Below are positions 57,040 to 64,000 of a stretch of 64,000 bases of DNA, piece after piece. Source of the stretch: Betaproteobacteria bacterium. Its GTDB lineage: Bacteria; Pseudomonadota; Gammaproteobacteria; Burkholderiales; Thiobacillaceae. The notes under the pieces are model-generated. The model was given only the letters and a program-made list of their open reading frames with translations, did not search any database and was not told where the DNA came from. The stretch is taken from positions 62,001 to 126,000 of the forward strand of contig JACRNB010000004.1 in assembly GCA_016219425.1 (NCBI GenBank), in the 5' to 3' direction. Both the position numbers and the translations under genes were made by a program. Each line of letters begins with the position of its first letter. Position 1 is the stretch's first letter.

Positions 57040-57097
57040 GGGTGGGGGAAAGAGGGCAGCGGGATAGAATCCGCCCGATTCTACCGAGCCCTTGCCC

Positions 57098-57535
57098 ATG
57101 GCCGAAGTCATCAAATCCGTACTGGTCCCGTACTCCGCCGTCGAGATGTTCGATCTGGTGGATCGCGTCGAGGACTACCCCAAGTTCCTGCCCTGGTGTG
57201 GCGGCACGGAACTGATCCGGCGCGACGAAACCGTCACCGCCGCCGCCATCGAGATCAGCTATCTCAGCGTCAAGCAGCGCTTCTCCACGGAAAACGCCAA
57301 ACGCTACCCGGAAGAGATGCAGATTCGCCTGACCAGCGGCCCGTTCCGGAGCATGGAGGGTTACTGGCGTTTCAAGGCCCTGGCCGAACAGGCCTGCAAG
57401 ATCGAATTCCGCCTGCACTACGAGTTTTCCAGCCATCTTCTGGAAAAGGTGGTGGGGCCGGTGTTCGGCATGGTCACCAACAATCTGGTGGACGCCTTCG
57501 TTCACCGCGCGGAACAGCAATACGGAGAGCGTTGA
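57098..57535 (+). CDS. ratA: RatA/Coq10-like START domain protein
   Basis: 145 residues from ATG 57098 (an in-frame TTG at 57092 is rejected). [20 protein letters not shown] and [20 protein letters not shown] open the polyketide-cyclase/START fold. [20 protein letters not shown] and [20 protein letters not shown] complete it. In E. coli the homologue RatA has been described as a ribosome-association toxin; the fold is also that of Coq10 ubiquinone-binding proteins. It is coupled to rnfH by a TGATG overlap. Confidence 0.92.
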   Translation: MAEVIKSVLVPYSAVEMFDLVDRVEDYPKFLPWCGGTELIRRDETVTAAAIEISYLSVKQRFSTENAKRYPEEMQIRLTSGPFRSMEGYWRFKALAEQACKIEFRLHYEFSSHLLEKVVGPVFGMVTNNLVDAFVHRAEQQYGER

Positions 57536-57852
57536 TGAGTGCGCAAGTGCACGTGGAAGTGGTCTATGCCCGCACCGATAGCCAGAAGGCCATCCCCCTG
57601 ACCCTGGCGCAAGGGACGACTGTGCAGCAGGCCATCGAACGCTCCGGCCTGCTGGCGGAGTTTCCCGAGATCGACCTGGAGAAGAACAAGCTGGGCGTGT
57701 GGAACAAGCTCGCCAAGCCGGACCAGATCCTGCGTGACAAGGATCGCATCGAGATCTACCGCGCCCTCATCGCCGACCCCAAGGAGGTGCGCAAACAGCG
57801 CGCCGCCGAGGGCAAGAGCATGAAGAAGGGTGGCGGCGAGGCGGCGGAGTAA
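57535..57852 (+). CDS. rnfH: RnfH family ubiquitin-like protein
   Basis: 105 residues. VHVEVVYARTDSQKAIPLTL, GTTVQQAIERSGLLAEFPEI and NKLGVWNKLAKPDQILRDKD with RIEIYRALIADPKEVRKQRA form the UPF0125/RnfH family. The adjacent ratA supports the call, because ratA-rnfH is a conserved pair. The function is not known. A terminator hairpin follows. Confidence 0.93.
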   Translation: MSAQVHVEVVYARTDSQKAIPLTLAQGTTVQQAIERSGLLAEFPEIDLEKNKLGVWNKLAKPDQILRDKDRIEIYRALIADPKEVRKQRAAEGKSMKKGGGEAAE

Positions 57853-57861
57853 ATCGCCCGG

Positions 57862-57888
57862 AAAACCCCGCCCAGAGCGGGGGTGTTG
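57862..57888 (+). terminator. Terminator-like hairpin after rnfH
   Basis: CCCCGC (57866-57871) pairs with GCGGGG (57877-57882) around a 5-nt loop, preceded by AAAA and followed by GTGTT. It separates the ratA-rnfH unit from the injection-system operon. The remaining 77 bp up to the next gene contain an A-rich patch (CTTAAAAAAACAAG) and a ribosome binding site, AGGAGA. Confidence 0.5.
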
Positions 57889-57965
57889 AAACTTCAATCC
57901 TCTCGACAGGAGCTGTGGTAGCTTAAAAAAACAAGACAAAAAGCAGAAAACGCTTAGGAGACAAA

Positions 57966-58550
57966 GTGGCTTCGTACCAGGCGGTAGCGGGTGTACTTAG
58001 TGCGATCAAGGACCATCTGGAAACCCAGATGTCCGCCGGTCTGGCTGGCAGCGTCGCCAATCCCAAGGTACGCATCCTCGGCTCGCAGGATCTGCGCGGC
58101 GACCCCTCCGGCAACGAACTCGGCCTCTACCTGCACCGCATCTCGGTGGACCCCTACGGGCGCAATCGCTACCTCCGCCCCAGCCGTCCTGGCGAGACGC
58201 ACCAACCCGAACTCCCCGTCAACCTGCACCTCCTGATCGTCGGCTGGAGCCTGTCCGCCGCTGCCGAGACCACCCTGGTGGCCTGGGCCATGCAGCAGAT
58301 CGGCTCCGCGCTGGACCTCGACATCGCCCACCTGGGCCTGGCCGACGCGCACTGGGGCGAACAGGACCGCGTGCAGGTGCTGCCGGAAGAGATGAGCACC
58401 GAAGACCTGATGCGGGTGTGGGACAGCCTGCCGGGCGACTACCGACTCTCCAGCCCCTACCTGGTCAAGACCCTGCGCCTCGAACCGGCTAACCCGGTCA
58501 GCGCCGGTCCCGCCCTGCGCAGCATCGTCGTCCCCGTGGAGACAGCGTGA
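57966..58550 (+). CDS. DUF4255 protein of an extracellular contractile injection system (Pvc16/Afp16-like)
   Basis: 194 residues from GTG 57966, preceded by AGGAGA. ASYQAVAGVLSAIKDHLETQ and GLYLHRISVDPYGRNRYLRP, then QPELPVNLHLLIVGWSLSAA and TTLVAWAMQQIGSALDLDIA with SSPYLVKTLRLEP, match DUF4255. In PVC and Afp particles this family is the tube/sheath terminator or cap component. It is the first gene of the operon and overlaps the next by 4 bp. The sheath and tube genes that follow support the assignment. Confidence 0.85.
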   Translation: MASYQAVAGVLSAIKDHLETQMSAGLAGSVANPKVRILGSQDLRGDPSGNELGLYLHRISVDPYGRNRYLRPSRPGETHQPELPVNLHLLIVGWSLSAAAETTLVAWAMQQIGSALDLDIAHLGLADAHWGEQDRVQVLPEEMSTEDLMRVWDSLPGDYRLSSPYLVKTLRLEPANPVSAGPALRSIVVPVETA

Positions 58551-59329
58551 TCCTGGAAACCGGCGCGTTCCAGGGCGTGGCGCGCATCGTCTGGGTGGAC
58601 CGCGCCGGTTATCTCGACCCGCAACGTCAGCCCCTGGCTGACCTGCCGCTCGAAGTCCGTTTCAGCCAGCTGCCCCGCGCCCTGCGTGCGGTGCACAAGA
58701 CGGGCGCGACCCTGCTCCTGCGCAGCTCGGGCCTCCGCATCGCGGCGGGCGCGCCGCAGCCGGCATCCTGGCTCGACGCCGGGACCGACGCCTACGACGT
58801 GCAAGGCGAGGTGAGCGAACCCACGGGCCGCTTCCTGCCGCGCCGTTTTGCCCGCCTCACCGGCCAGACGCAAGACCTGGCCATCGACCTCTACCGCTCG
58901 CCTCTGGGCGCGCGCTACCAATCCGGCGGCGGCGTTCAGGGGCGGGTGATGTTCGACGACGACGCCCCCGCCGCGCTGGCCCTGATTCGGGTGGAGGTCA
59001 CGCCGCCGCTGACCGGCAAGCTCGCCTTCATCGCCCAGGCGGACGGCAACGGCGAATTCCGCCTGCCGCTGGACCGCCTGCCCGCCCTGGGCAAGGACGC
59101 CCCCAGCGCCACCTATCCCGCCGTCCTGCGCGTCCAGGCCTCGCCTGACGCCTCCCGCGCCTGGCGCGAGCAGGGCATCCCGGCCAATCCCGATCTGTAC
59201 CCATCCGCCCAGGTTCTGGACATGGCGGACGCAACACGCTTTGCCGATTCCACGAGTTTCACCATCACGCCGGGCACGGTCGCCACCCTGACCTCTGCCG
59301 GCAAATCCACCCTGGTCGTGCAGACCTGA
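58547..59329 (+). CDS. Uncharacterised eCIS-operon protein with a carboxypeptidase-regulatory-like domain
   Basis: 260 residues from GTG 58547. The N-terminal half (GVARIVWVDRAGYLDPQRQP, LPLEVRFSQLPRALRAVHKT) is unrecognised. From about residue 125, GGGVQGRVMFDDDAPAALAL then VEVTPPLTGKLAFIAQADGN and GEFRLPL fit a small beta-sandwich of the carboxypeptidase-regulatory type, often seen in eCIS operons. It has no signal peptide, so it is probably part of the particle. The assignment is by domain pattern and neighbourhood. Confidence 0.65.
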   Translation: MILETGAFQGVARIVWVDRAGYLDPQRQPLADLPLEVRFSQLPRALRAVHKTGATLLLRSSGLRIAAGAPQPASWLDAGTDAYDVQGEVSEPTGRFLPRRFARLTGQTQDLAIDLYRSPLGARYQSGGGVQGRVMFDDDAPAALALIRVEVTPPLTGKLAFIAQADGNGEFRLPLDRLPALGKDAPSATYPAVLRVQASPDASRAWREQGIPANPDLYPSAQVLDMADATRFADSTSFTITPGTVATLTSAGKSTLVVQT

Positions 59330-59357
59330 CCCCCGGACCATCACTGAGGAGAAATCC

Positions 59358-61523
59358 ATGCCCGAATACCTAGCCCCCGGCGTGTACATGGAAGAAGTCA
59401 GCTTCCGCCACAAGTCGATTGAAGGCGTTGGCACCAGCGTCGCCGCCGTGGTCGGCCCCACCCGCACCGGCCCCCTGCGCGGCAAGCCCGAGGTGGTGAC
59501 CAGCTTCGCCGAATTCGCGCGCATGTACGGCGGCCTGGACGACCTCAGCCTGGGCGGCAAGAGCCTCCCCAACTACACCGCCATCGGCGCCAAGGCCTTC
59601 TTCGACAACGGCGGCAAGCAGCTCTTCGTGGCCCGCGTCATCGCCGGCGTCAACGCCACCGACGCAGACGGCTCCAAGGGCAGCGCGGCCTTCGGCGGCG
59701 TGGCGGACAAGGACGGCGTGGTCAGCTTCGCCAGCCGCTTCCCCGGCGCGATGGGCAACTACACCCTGGAATTCTCCTGGCGCGACAGCGAAAACCTGCT
59801 CAAGAGCGAGCGTCCCGCCGTCACCGCCGCCGTCGCGGGCAAGACCTACCTGCTGCAAGCCGTCGGCGTCGCCAAAGAGGCCAAGAACACCGGCGCGCTG
59901 GCGGACAACAAGTTTCCGGTCGATATCCAGGCTTTGGTGGAGCTCGACGGCGTCAACCTGCGCATCAAGAACAACCGCGCCGTCATCACCTCCCAGGCGG
60001 ACCCGAAGAACCCCGCCAGCGTCGGCTCCAACCAGATCACCGTGCTGGACCCCGCCAAGCTCCCCGCCAACGCCAAGCTCACCCGCGTGTACGCCAAACC
60101 GCCCACCTCCGGGCAACTGGCGGACGGCGCCGCCGCCGAGATCGTGCTCAATGCCGAGGCCGACCTCTCCGCCTACACCGGCGCCAGCCACTGGGGCAAC
60201 CTGCGCGTGTTGCGCGGCGCGCTGGACAAGGACGGCGTCAACTTCACTGTGAAGAAGGGGCTCAACCTGGGCGTGGGCGCAGACCTCACCCTGCCGCTCT
60301 CCGCCCTCGCGGCGGCCTCCGCCTCCGCCATCATCGTCCTGCGCAATTTCGACCTCAGCGTGCGCGAGGGCGGTGCGGACGGCGAAGTGGTCTACACCTA
60401 CGCCGACCTCTCCACCTCGCCGGATGCCGGCAACAGCCTCGCGGCGCGCCTCGTCGCCAGCCCGAAGAAACGCTACGACGCCCTGACCTCGCCCCTGCGC
60501 TGCACCCTCAAGACCGGCGCCACCGGCGATGCCGTCCTGGCCGCGCTGTACTCGATGTTCAACGCGGACGCCCTCAGCCCCGCCGCCGGCAGCCTGGACG
60601 ACCCGCGCTACCTCATCACCCTCACCGGCGGCACGGACGGCGACGCGCCCGGCGCAGCCGACTACGGCGGCGAATCCGACGAGATCAAGGGCAGCACCGG
60701 CCTGACCGCGCTGGAAGACATCGAAGACATCTCCATCGTCATCACCCCCGCCGCCGCCGCCCACGCCGAGACGCACCAGGCCGTGGTGGCCGAGGTGCAG
60801 AAACACTGCCGCCGCATGCGTTACCGCGTCGGCGTGGTGGACGCGCAGGCGGACATGTCCCTGTCCGAGGTGCGCGACTTCCGCTCCAACTTCGACACCT
60901 CGCAGATGGCCCTCTACTACCCCTGGGTGGTGATCGCCGACCCCACCGGCGCGCAGCCCACCGTCACCTCGCCGCCGTCCGGCTTCGTCGCCGGGGTGTA
61001 CGCCAACACCGACGTCACGCGCGGCGTACACAAACCGCCCGCCAACGAACCCGTACTGGGCGTGCTGCGCTTCGCCCAGGAGATCAACAAGTTCCAGCAG
61101 GAACTGCTCAACCCCAACGGCATCAACTGCCTGCGCTCCTTCCCCGGACGCGGCCACCGCGTCTGGGGCGGACGCACCCTCTCCAGCGACCCGGAATGGA
61201 AGTACGTCAACGTGCGGCGCTACTTCAACTACCTGGAGCGCTCCATCGAGAAATCCACCCAATGGGCCGTGTTCGAACCCAATGGCGAATCCCTCTGGGC
61301 CAACATCAAAGGCACGGTGGAAGACTTTCTCTACAACGAATGGAAAAACGGACGCCTGCTGGGCGGCACCCCCAAAGAGGCCTACTTCGTGCGCTGCGAC
61401 CGTTCCACCATGACCCAGAACGAGATCGACAACGGCGTCATGGTCTGCGTGGTCGGAGTCGCCGCCCTCAAACCCGCCGAGTTCGTCGTCTTCCGCATTG
61501 GTCAAAAAACCGCTGACGCCTAA
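59358..61523 (+). CDS. Contractile tail sheath protein (eCIS, Pvc2/Afp2-like)
   Basis: 721 residues from ATG 59358 with AGGAG upstream. The N-terminal MPEYLAPGVYMEEVSFRHKS, then IEGVGTSVAAVVGPTRTGPL, is the sheath handshake region. The C-terminal domain is highly typical: GRGHRVWGGRTLSSDPEWKY, VNVRRYFNYLERSIEKSTQW and AVFEPNGESLWANIKGTVED with NEWKNGRLLGGTPKEAYFVR. About 250 residues in the middle (150-400) are an insertion domain, making it longer than small eCIS sheaths. The contracted sheath drives the inner tube through a target envelope. Confidence 0.93.
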   Translation: MPEYLAPGVYMEEVSFRHKSIEGVGTSVAAVVGPTRTGPLRGKPEVVTSFAEFARMYGGLDDLSLGGKSLPNYTAIGAKAFFDNGGKQLFVARVIAGVNATDADGSKGSAAFGGVADKDGVVSFASRFPGAMGNYTLEFSWRDSENLLKSERPAVTAAVAGKTYLLQAVGVAKEAKNTGALADNKFPVDIQALVELDGVNLRIKNNRAVITSQADPKNPASVGSNQITVLDPAKLPANAKLTRVYAKPPTSGQLADGAAAEIVLNAEADLSAYTGASHWGNLRVLRGALDKDGVNFTVKKGLNLGVGADLTLPLSALAAASASAIIVLRNFDLSVREGGADGEVVYTYADLSTSPDAGNSLAARLVASPKKRYDALTSPLRCTLKTGATGDAVLAALYSMFNADALSPAAGSLDDPRYLITLTGGTDGDAPGAADYGGESDEIKGSTGLTALEDIEDISIVITPAAAAHAETHQAVVAEVQKHCRRMRYRVGVVDAQADMSLSEVRDFRSNFDTSQMALYYPWVVIADPTGAQPTVTSPPSGFVAGVYANTDVTRGVHKPPANEPVLGVLRFAQEINKFQQELLNPNGINCLRSFPGRGHRVWGGRTLSSDPEWKYVNVRRYFNYLERSIEKSTQWAVFEPNGESLWANIKGTVEDFLYNEWKNGRLLGGTPKEAYFVRCDRSTMTQNEIDNGVMVCVVGVAALKPAEFVVFRIGQKTADA

Positions 61524-61537
61524 GGAGAGATCACCAA

Positions 61538-61996
61538 ATGGCAACCTATCGCGACACCCCCTATTCCGCCTTCAACTTCCAGGTCGAGCTCGAATCCGGC
61601 CAGGGCGCCGAGGTCAAGGCCGGCTTCGCCGAAGTCTCCGGCCTCAACGCCGAGATCACCGTGGCCGAATACCGCAACGGCAACTCCCCGGTGAACTACG
61701 TCCAGAAGCTGCCCGGCATCCACAAGGCTGGCGACATCACCCTGAAGCGCGGCGTCATCGGCGCGCAGAACCTGTACGACTGGGTCAACGCCGTGCGCAA
61801 CGGCAAGCACTCCGAGGCCAAACGCAACGTGGTCATCAAGCTCATGAGCGAAGACCGCAGCGACGTCGTGGTGACCTGGAAACTGCACAACGCCATGCCC
61901 ATCAAGTGGACCGGCCCCACCCTCACCGCCAAGGGCGGCGGCGACGTCGCCATGGAAGAACTGGTGCTGTCCGTGGAAATGCTGGAACAGGAATAG
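61538..61996 (+). CDS. Tail tube protein (T4 gp19/Pvc1-like)
   Basis: 152 residues, 14 bp after the sheath gene. YSAFNFQVELESGQGAEVKA, GFAEVSGLNAEITVAEYRNG, and KLPGIHKAGDITLKRGVIGA with LYDWVNAVRN are the gp19 tube fold found in phage tails, T6SS Hcp relatives and eCIS inner tubes. The C-terminus ends in EELVLSVEMLE. It would form the rigid inner tube inside the sheath encoded just upstream. Confidence 0.93.
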   Translation: MATYRDTPYSAFNFQVELESGQGAEVKAGFAEVSGLNAEITVAEYRNGNSPVNYVQKLPGIHKAGDITLKRGVIGAQNLYDWVNAVRNGKHSEAKRNVVIKLMSEDRSDVVVTWKLHNAMPIKWTGPTLTAKGGGDVAMEELVLSVEMLEQE

Positions 61997-62002
61997 GCCG
62001 CG

Positions 62003-62078
62003 CGTAGCCCGGATGCAGGCCCCAGGGCCGGAATCCGGGGGTGATTCCCGGATTCCTCTACGCTGCATCCGGACTACG
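62003..62078. repeat. Dispersed palindromic repeat, family B
   Basis: CGTAGCCCGGATGCAGGCCC and GGAATCCGGG, then CCCGGATTCC and GCTGCATCCGGACTACG: an inverted repeat like that at 52537-52630 with a shorter centre. It fills the gap between the first tube gene and the second sheath-like gene inside the eCIS operon. Confidence 0.85.
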
Positions 62079-62097
62079 ACGAGCGACCCGCCTCCCC

Positions 62098-63660
62098 ATG
62101 GAACTGCTCGCAGACCGCCGCATCGCCCTGGACGCGCGTCCCGCCCCGGCCCTCACCCCGGTGCTGGAAGCCGTGTTCATCGGCCACTGCCCGCCGGACG
62201 GCCCCGCCCGCTGGGACCGCCTGGCGGCGGACGAACGCCTGCTGGACGAGATCGGACGCCTCGGCTTCCGGCGCGAGACGGACCGCCTGCGCGCCCTGGC
62301 CGCCGGGGCGGAAGAGGAAGAGGGCGACGAAGCCCTCAAGGCCCTCTACCGCCTGCCCCTGCCGCTCTACTCCCTGGGCCAGTTTCAAGACCTCTTCCCC
62401 GGCGTGTTCGAGGCGGACGCAAGCTACCGCAGCCGCCTCGCAGGCGCTCGCGCCTGGCTCCCCCCGGCGGTGCAGGATTTCTTCCAGACCTCGCGCCCCC
62501 TGCCGGACGGCGCGAAAAAACTCTGGGTGATCCGCGTGCCGGAGGCCGAAGGCCGCGCCGCCTTCCTGCCCGACCCCCACGCCAACCTGCTGGAACCCCA
62601 AGGCCTGGGCGCGTTCGACCGCGCCCTGCTGATCCCCCGCGCCGGCCTCCTGGCCCTGCCGGACCTGGAGCGCATGCAGATCCCCGCGCACCGGACGGAC
62701 CTCCCGCCGCTACGCCAGCCGGTGGTGACGCCGCGCTTCATGCCCTGCGCCGAAACGAAGGCCGAACCGGCTGTAGGGCCGGTTTCAACCGGTCAGCCCA
62801 CGCCTGAACCCGGGGAAAGCGGTGGCATGAACCCCGCCCCGCAAGGCATCTGGCCCGCCAGCGACACCATCGCCCCCATCGCCCGCGCCCTGGCGCGCCT
62901 GCGCCCGGACCTGCAATGCCTCTACGCCGTGCCCTTCGATGACGCCGACAAAAGCGAAACGCCGCGCCCGGACGCCGCCTTTCTCGACTACCTGGCCGGG
63001 GAAGGCGAGGCGCGCGGCAAGCTGCGCCACCTGCAATTCCTCTACCCCTACCTGCGCGCCCGCGGACGCACCCTGGGCAGCCCCTGCGGCCTGATCGCGG
63101 GCGCGCAGGCGGAGGTCAGTCAGGCCCTCGGCCCCTGGCGCTCCATGGCCGGCCACCCCCTGCCGGGCCAGGCCATGCCTTATCCGCCCGTCGGCCAGCA
63201 TGCCGCCACCCGGTTGCGCCAGACCCCCGGCATCAGCGTCCTGCTCCGGCAGCGCGACGCCTGCGTGCTGGATGACGAGCGCCTGTGCGTCTCCGTCCTG
63301 CCGCAAACGGACCTGCGCAGCGGTGAAGCGGACGAAGCCTGGCGCTCCGCCGAGGTCATGCGCTTCATGGGCTGGCTGCGGCGCGAACTCCAGGCCCTGG
63401 GCGAACGGCTGGTGCTGAACGCAGACCCGCGCGACCCGCGCCCCGGCCTGCTGCTGCGGCGCTTCCTCGACGGCCTGCATCAGGCCGGCGCGTTGCGCGG
63501 CAAGCTGCCGGAAGACGCCTACCGCCTGAATCAGCGCCAGGATGGCGAGGCCGCCCTGATCTTCGAGATCGAACTCGCCCCCGCCTTCGCCCTGGACCGC
63601 ATCCGCCTCACCTTCGTGCACGACCGCAACAGCGGCGCGGTGGAGATCGGCGGTGGCTGA
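62098..63660 (+). CDS. Second sheath-like protein of the eCIS operon
   Basis: 520 residues from ATG 62098; the open frame to its left only reads through the palindromic repeat. The N-terminal half (ELLADRRIALDARPAPALTP, VLEAVFIGHCPPDGPARWDR) lacks the canonical sheath start. The C-terminal half has the sheath-domain pattern: YPPVGQHAATRLRQTPGISV, VMRFMGWLRRELQALGERLV and LLLRRFLDGLHQAGALRGKL then EDAYRLNQRQDGE. It may be a minor sheath paralogue or a baseplate/adaptor protein. A palindromic insert near residues 225-234 interrupts it in frame. It overlaps the next gene by 8 bp. Confidence 0.7.
   Translation: MELLADRRIALDARPAPALTPVLEAVFIGHCPPDGPARWDRLAADERLLDEIGRLGFRRETDRLRALAAGAEEEEGDEALKALYRLPLPLYSLGQFQDLFPGVFEADASYRSRLAGARAWLPPAVQDFFQTSRPLPDGAKKLWVIRVPEAEGRAAFLPDPHANLLEPQGLGAFDRALLIPRAGLLALPDLERMQIPAHRTDLPPLRQPVVTPRFMPCAETKAEPAVGPVSTGQPTPEPGESGGMNPAPQGIWPASDTIAPIARALARLRPDLQCLYAVPFDDADKSETPRPDAAFLDYLAGEGEARGKLRHLQFLYPYLRARGRTLGSPCGLIAGAQAEVSQALGPWRSMAGHPLPGQAMPYPPVGQHAATRLRQTPGISVLLRQRDACVLDDERLCVSVLPQTDLRSGEADEAWRSAEVMRFMGWLRRELQALGERLVLNADPRDPRPGLLLRRFLDGLHQAGALRGKLPEDAYRLNQRQDGEAALIFEIELAPAFALDRIRLTFVHDRNSGAVEIGGG
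62772..62798. repeat. Small palindromic insert in the second sheath-like gene
   Basis: TGTAGGGCCGG, then TTTCAACCGGTCAGCCC, contains the perfect palindrome CCGGTTTCAACCGG (62779-62792). It looks like a fragment of a dispersed intergenic repeat and encodes AVGPVSTGQP in a Pro-rich linker. Assigned by form only. Confidence 0.5.
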
Positions 63661-64000
63661 ATTCAACCCCCTGTTCATCCCCTTCCGCTTCCGCGCCAGC
63701 CTCACCTCCGACGAGGGCGCGCTGCTGTGCCAGGGCCTGTTCAGCGAAGTCAGCGGCCTGGAAGCGAGCATGACGCCCAAGGCGCACAAGGAAGGCGGAC
63801 GCAACTGGGGCGAAGTGCAGCTCTCCGGACCCGCCGTCTTCCCCCCGGTGGTGCTGAAACGCGGCGTCACCGAGATCGCCGACCTGTGGAACTGGTTCGA
63901 CCTCACTACGCGCCAGGCCAACTACGGCCTGCGCTACACCGGCGTCATCGAGGTCTTCCACCCGGAACAGCCCGATGAACCCGTGCTCATCTGGACCCTG
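63653..64000 (+). CDS. Second tail tube-like protein (partial, runs off the window)
   Basis: 116 codons from GTG 63653 to the window end without a stop. FRFRASLTSDEGALLCQGLF, SEVSGLEASMTPKAHKEGGR and VVLKRGVTEIADLWNWFDLT parallel the first tube protein (VELESGQG, FAEVSGLNAEI, LKRGVIGAQNLYDWV). This paralogue is more divergent; in PVC and Afp, such extra tube-like proteins line the tube end or connect it to the spike. Confidence 0.85.
   Translation, partial: MAEFNPLFIPFRFRASLTSDEGALLCQGLFSEVSGLEASMTPKAHKEGGRNWGEVQLSGPAVFPPVVLKRGVTEIADLWNWFDLTTRQANYGLRYTGVIEVFHPEQPDEPVLIWTL

Noticed and set aside
57966-64000. Ordinary prophage tail module
   Set aside because: DUF4255 with duplicated sheath and tube genes fits an eCIS, and no capsid, portal, terminase, integrase or lysis gene is seen; the right side is outside the window, so this stays provisional.

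Overview
The window is GC-rich Gram-negative chromosome. The LPS core and heptose pathway, separate biotin carboxylase and carrier subunits, BirA and CoaX side by side, a FimT-PilV-PilW-PilX-PilY1 minor pilin set, a PrsR-type PEP-CTERM regulator and the Aat/Bpt pair point to a betaproteobacterium, probably of the Nitrosomonadales/Rhodocyclales kind. The genus cannot be fixed from the sequence alone.

Layout. 1-4.8 kb (minus): the 5' end of gcvT under a tandem glycine riboswitch, then a DUF3426 zinc-ribbon protein, prmA, accC, accB and aroQ, with a decayed nucleotidyltransferase/HEPN toxin-antitoxin relic between accB and accC. 4.9-27.9 kb: a large LPS region. waaC is on minus. A tightly overlapping plus-strand operon follows: RfaQ-like heptosyltransferase, a GT4, msbA, GT9, GT4, an asparagine-synthase-like amidotransferase, two GT4, GT9, GT4, an O-antigen ligase/polymerase-like membrane protein, GT4 and GT9. 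A minus-strand set comes next (GT2, waaF, DUF2442, DUF4160, hldD, TumA/TumE, hldE), then divergent gmhA. Two toxin-antitoxin-like pairs are threaded into this heptose operon. 28-32.4 kb (plus): a TVP38/TMEM64 membrane protein, aat, bpt, an unrecognised gene, a YcgR/PilZ c-di-GMP protein and thyA.

32.4-36.3 kb is a defence/toxin island: hipBA (minus) and an AbiEi/AbiEii-like pair (plus) diverge from a 379-bp control region. That region holds three HipB-type palindromes about 50 bp apart, an 11-G homopolymer and two direct repeats at the likely AbiE promoter. 36.4-44.3 kb: the minor pilin operon fimT-pilV-pilW-pilX-pilY1 (minus), with a visibly AT-richer pilX-pilY1 part, and a divergent PilE-like pilin. 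44.3-57.9 kb is housekeeping: birA, coaX, a SPOR-like protein, prsR, an unrecognised 562-residue protein, alaS, trmB, thiG, thiS, a 5'-half relic of a tRNA-Gly(CCC), ispF, mnmH, smpB, ratA and rnfH.

57.9-64 kb is the start of an extracellular contractile injection system (eCIS, PVC/Afp-like) operon. It carries a DUF4255 cap-type protein, a small beta-sandwich protein, a 721-residue tail sheath, a tail tube, a second shortened sheath-like protein and a second tube-like protein cut by the window end. Dispersed palindromic repeats of at least two families lie between genes. Related palindromic sequence is inserted in frame in two coding regions (the GT2 gene and the second sheath-like gene).
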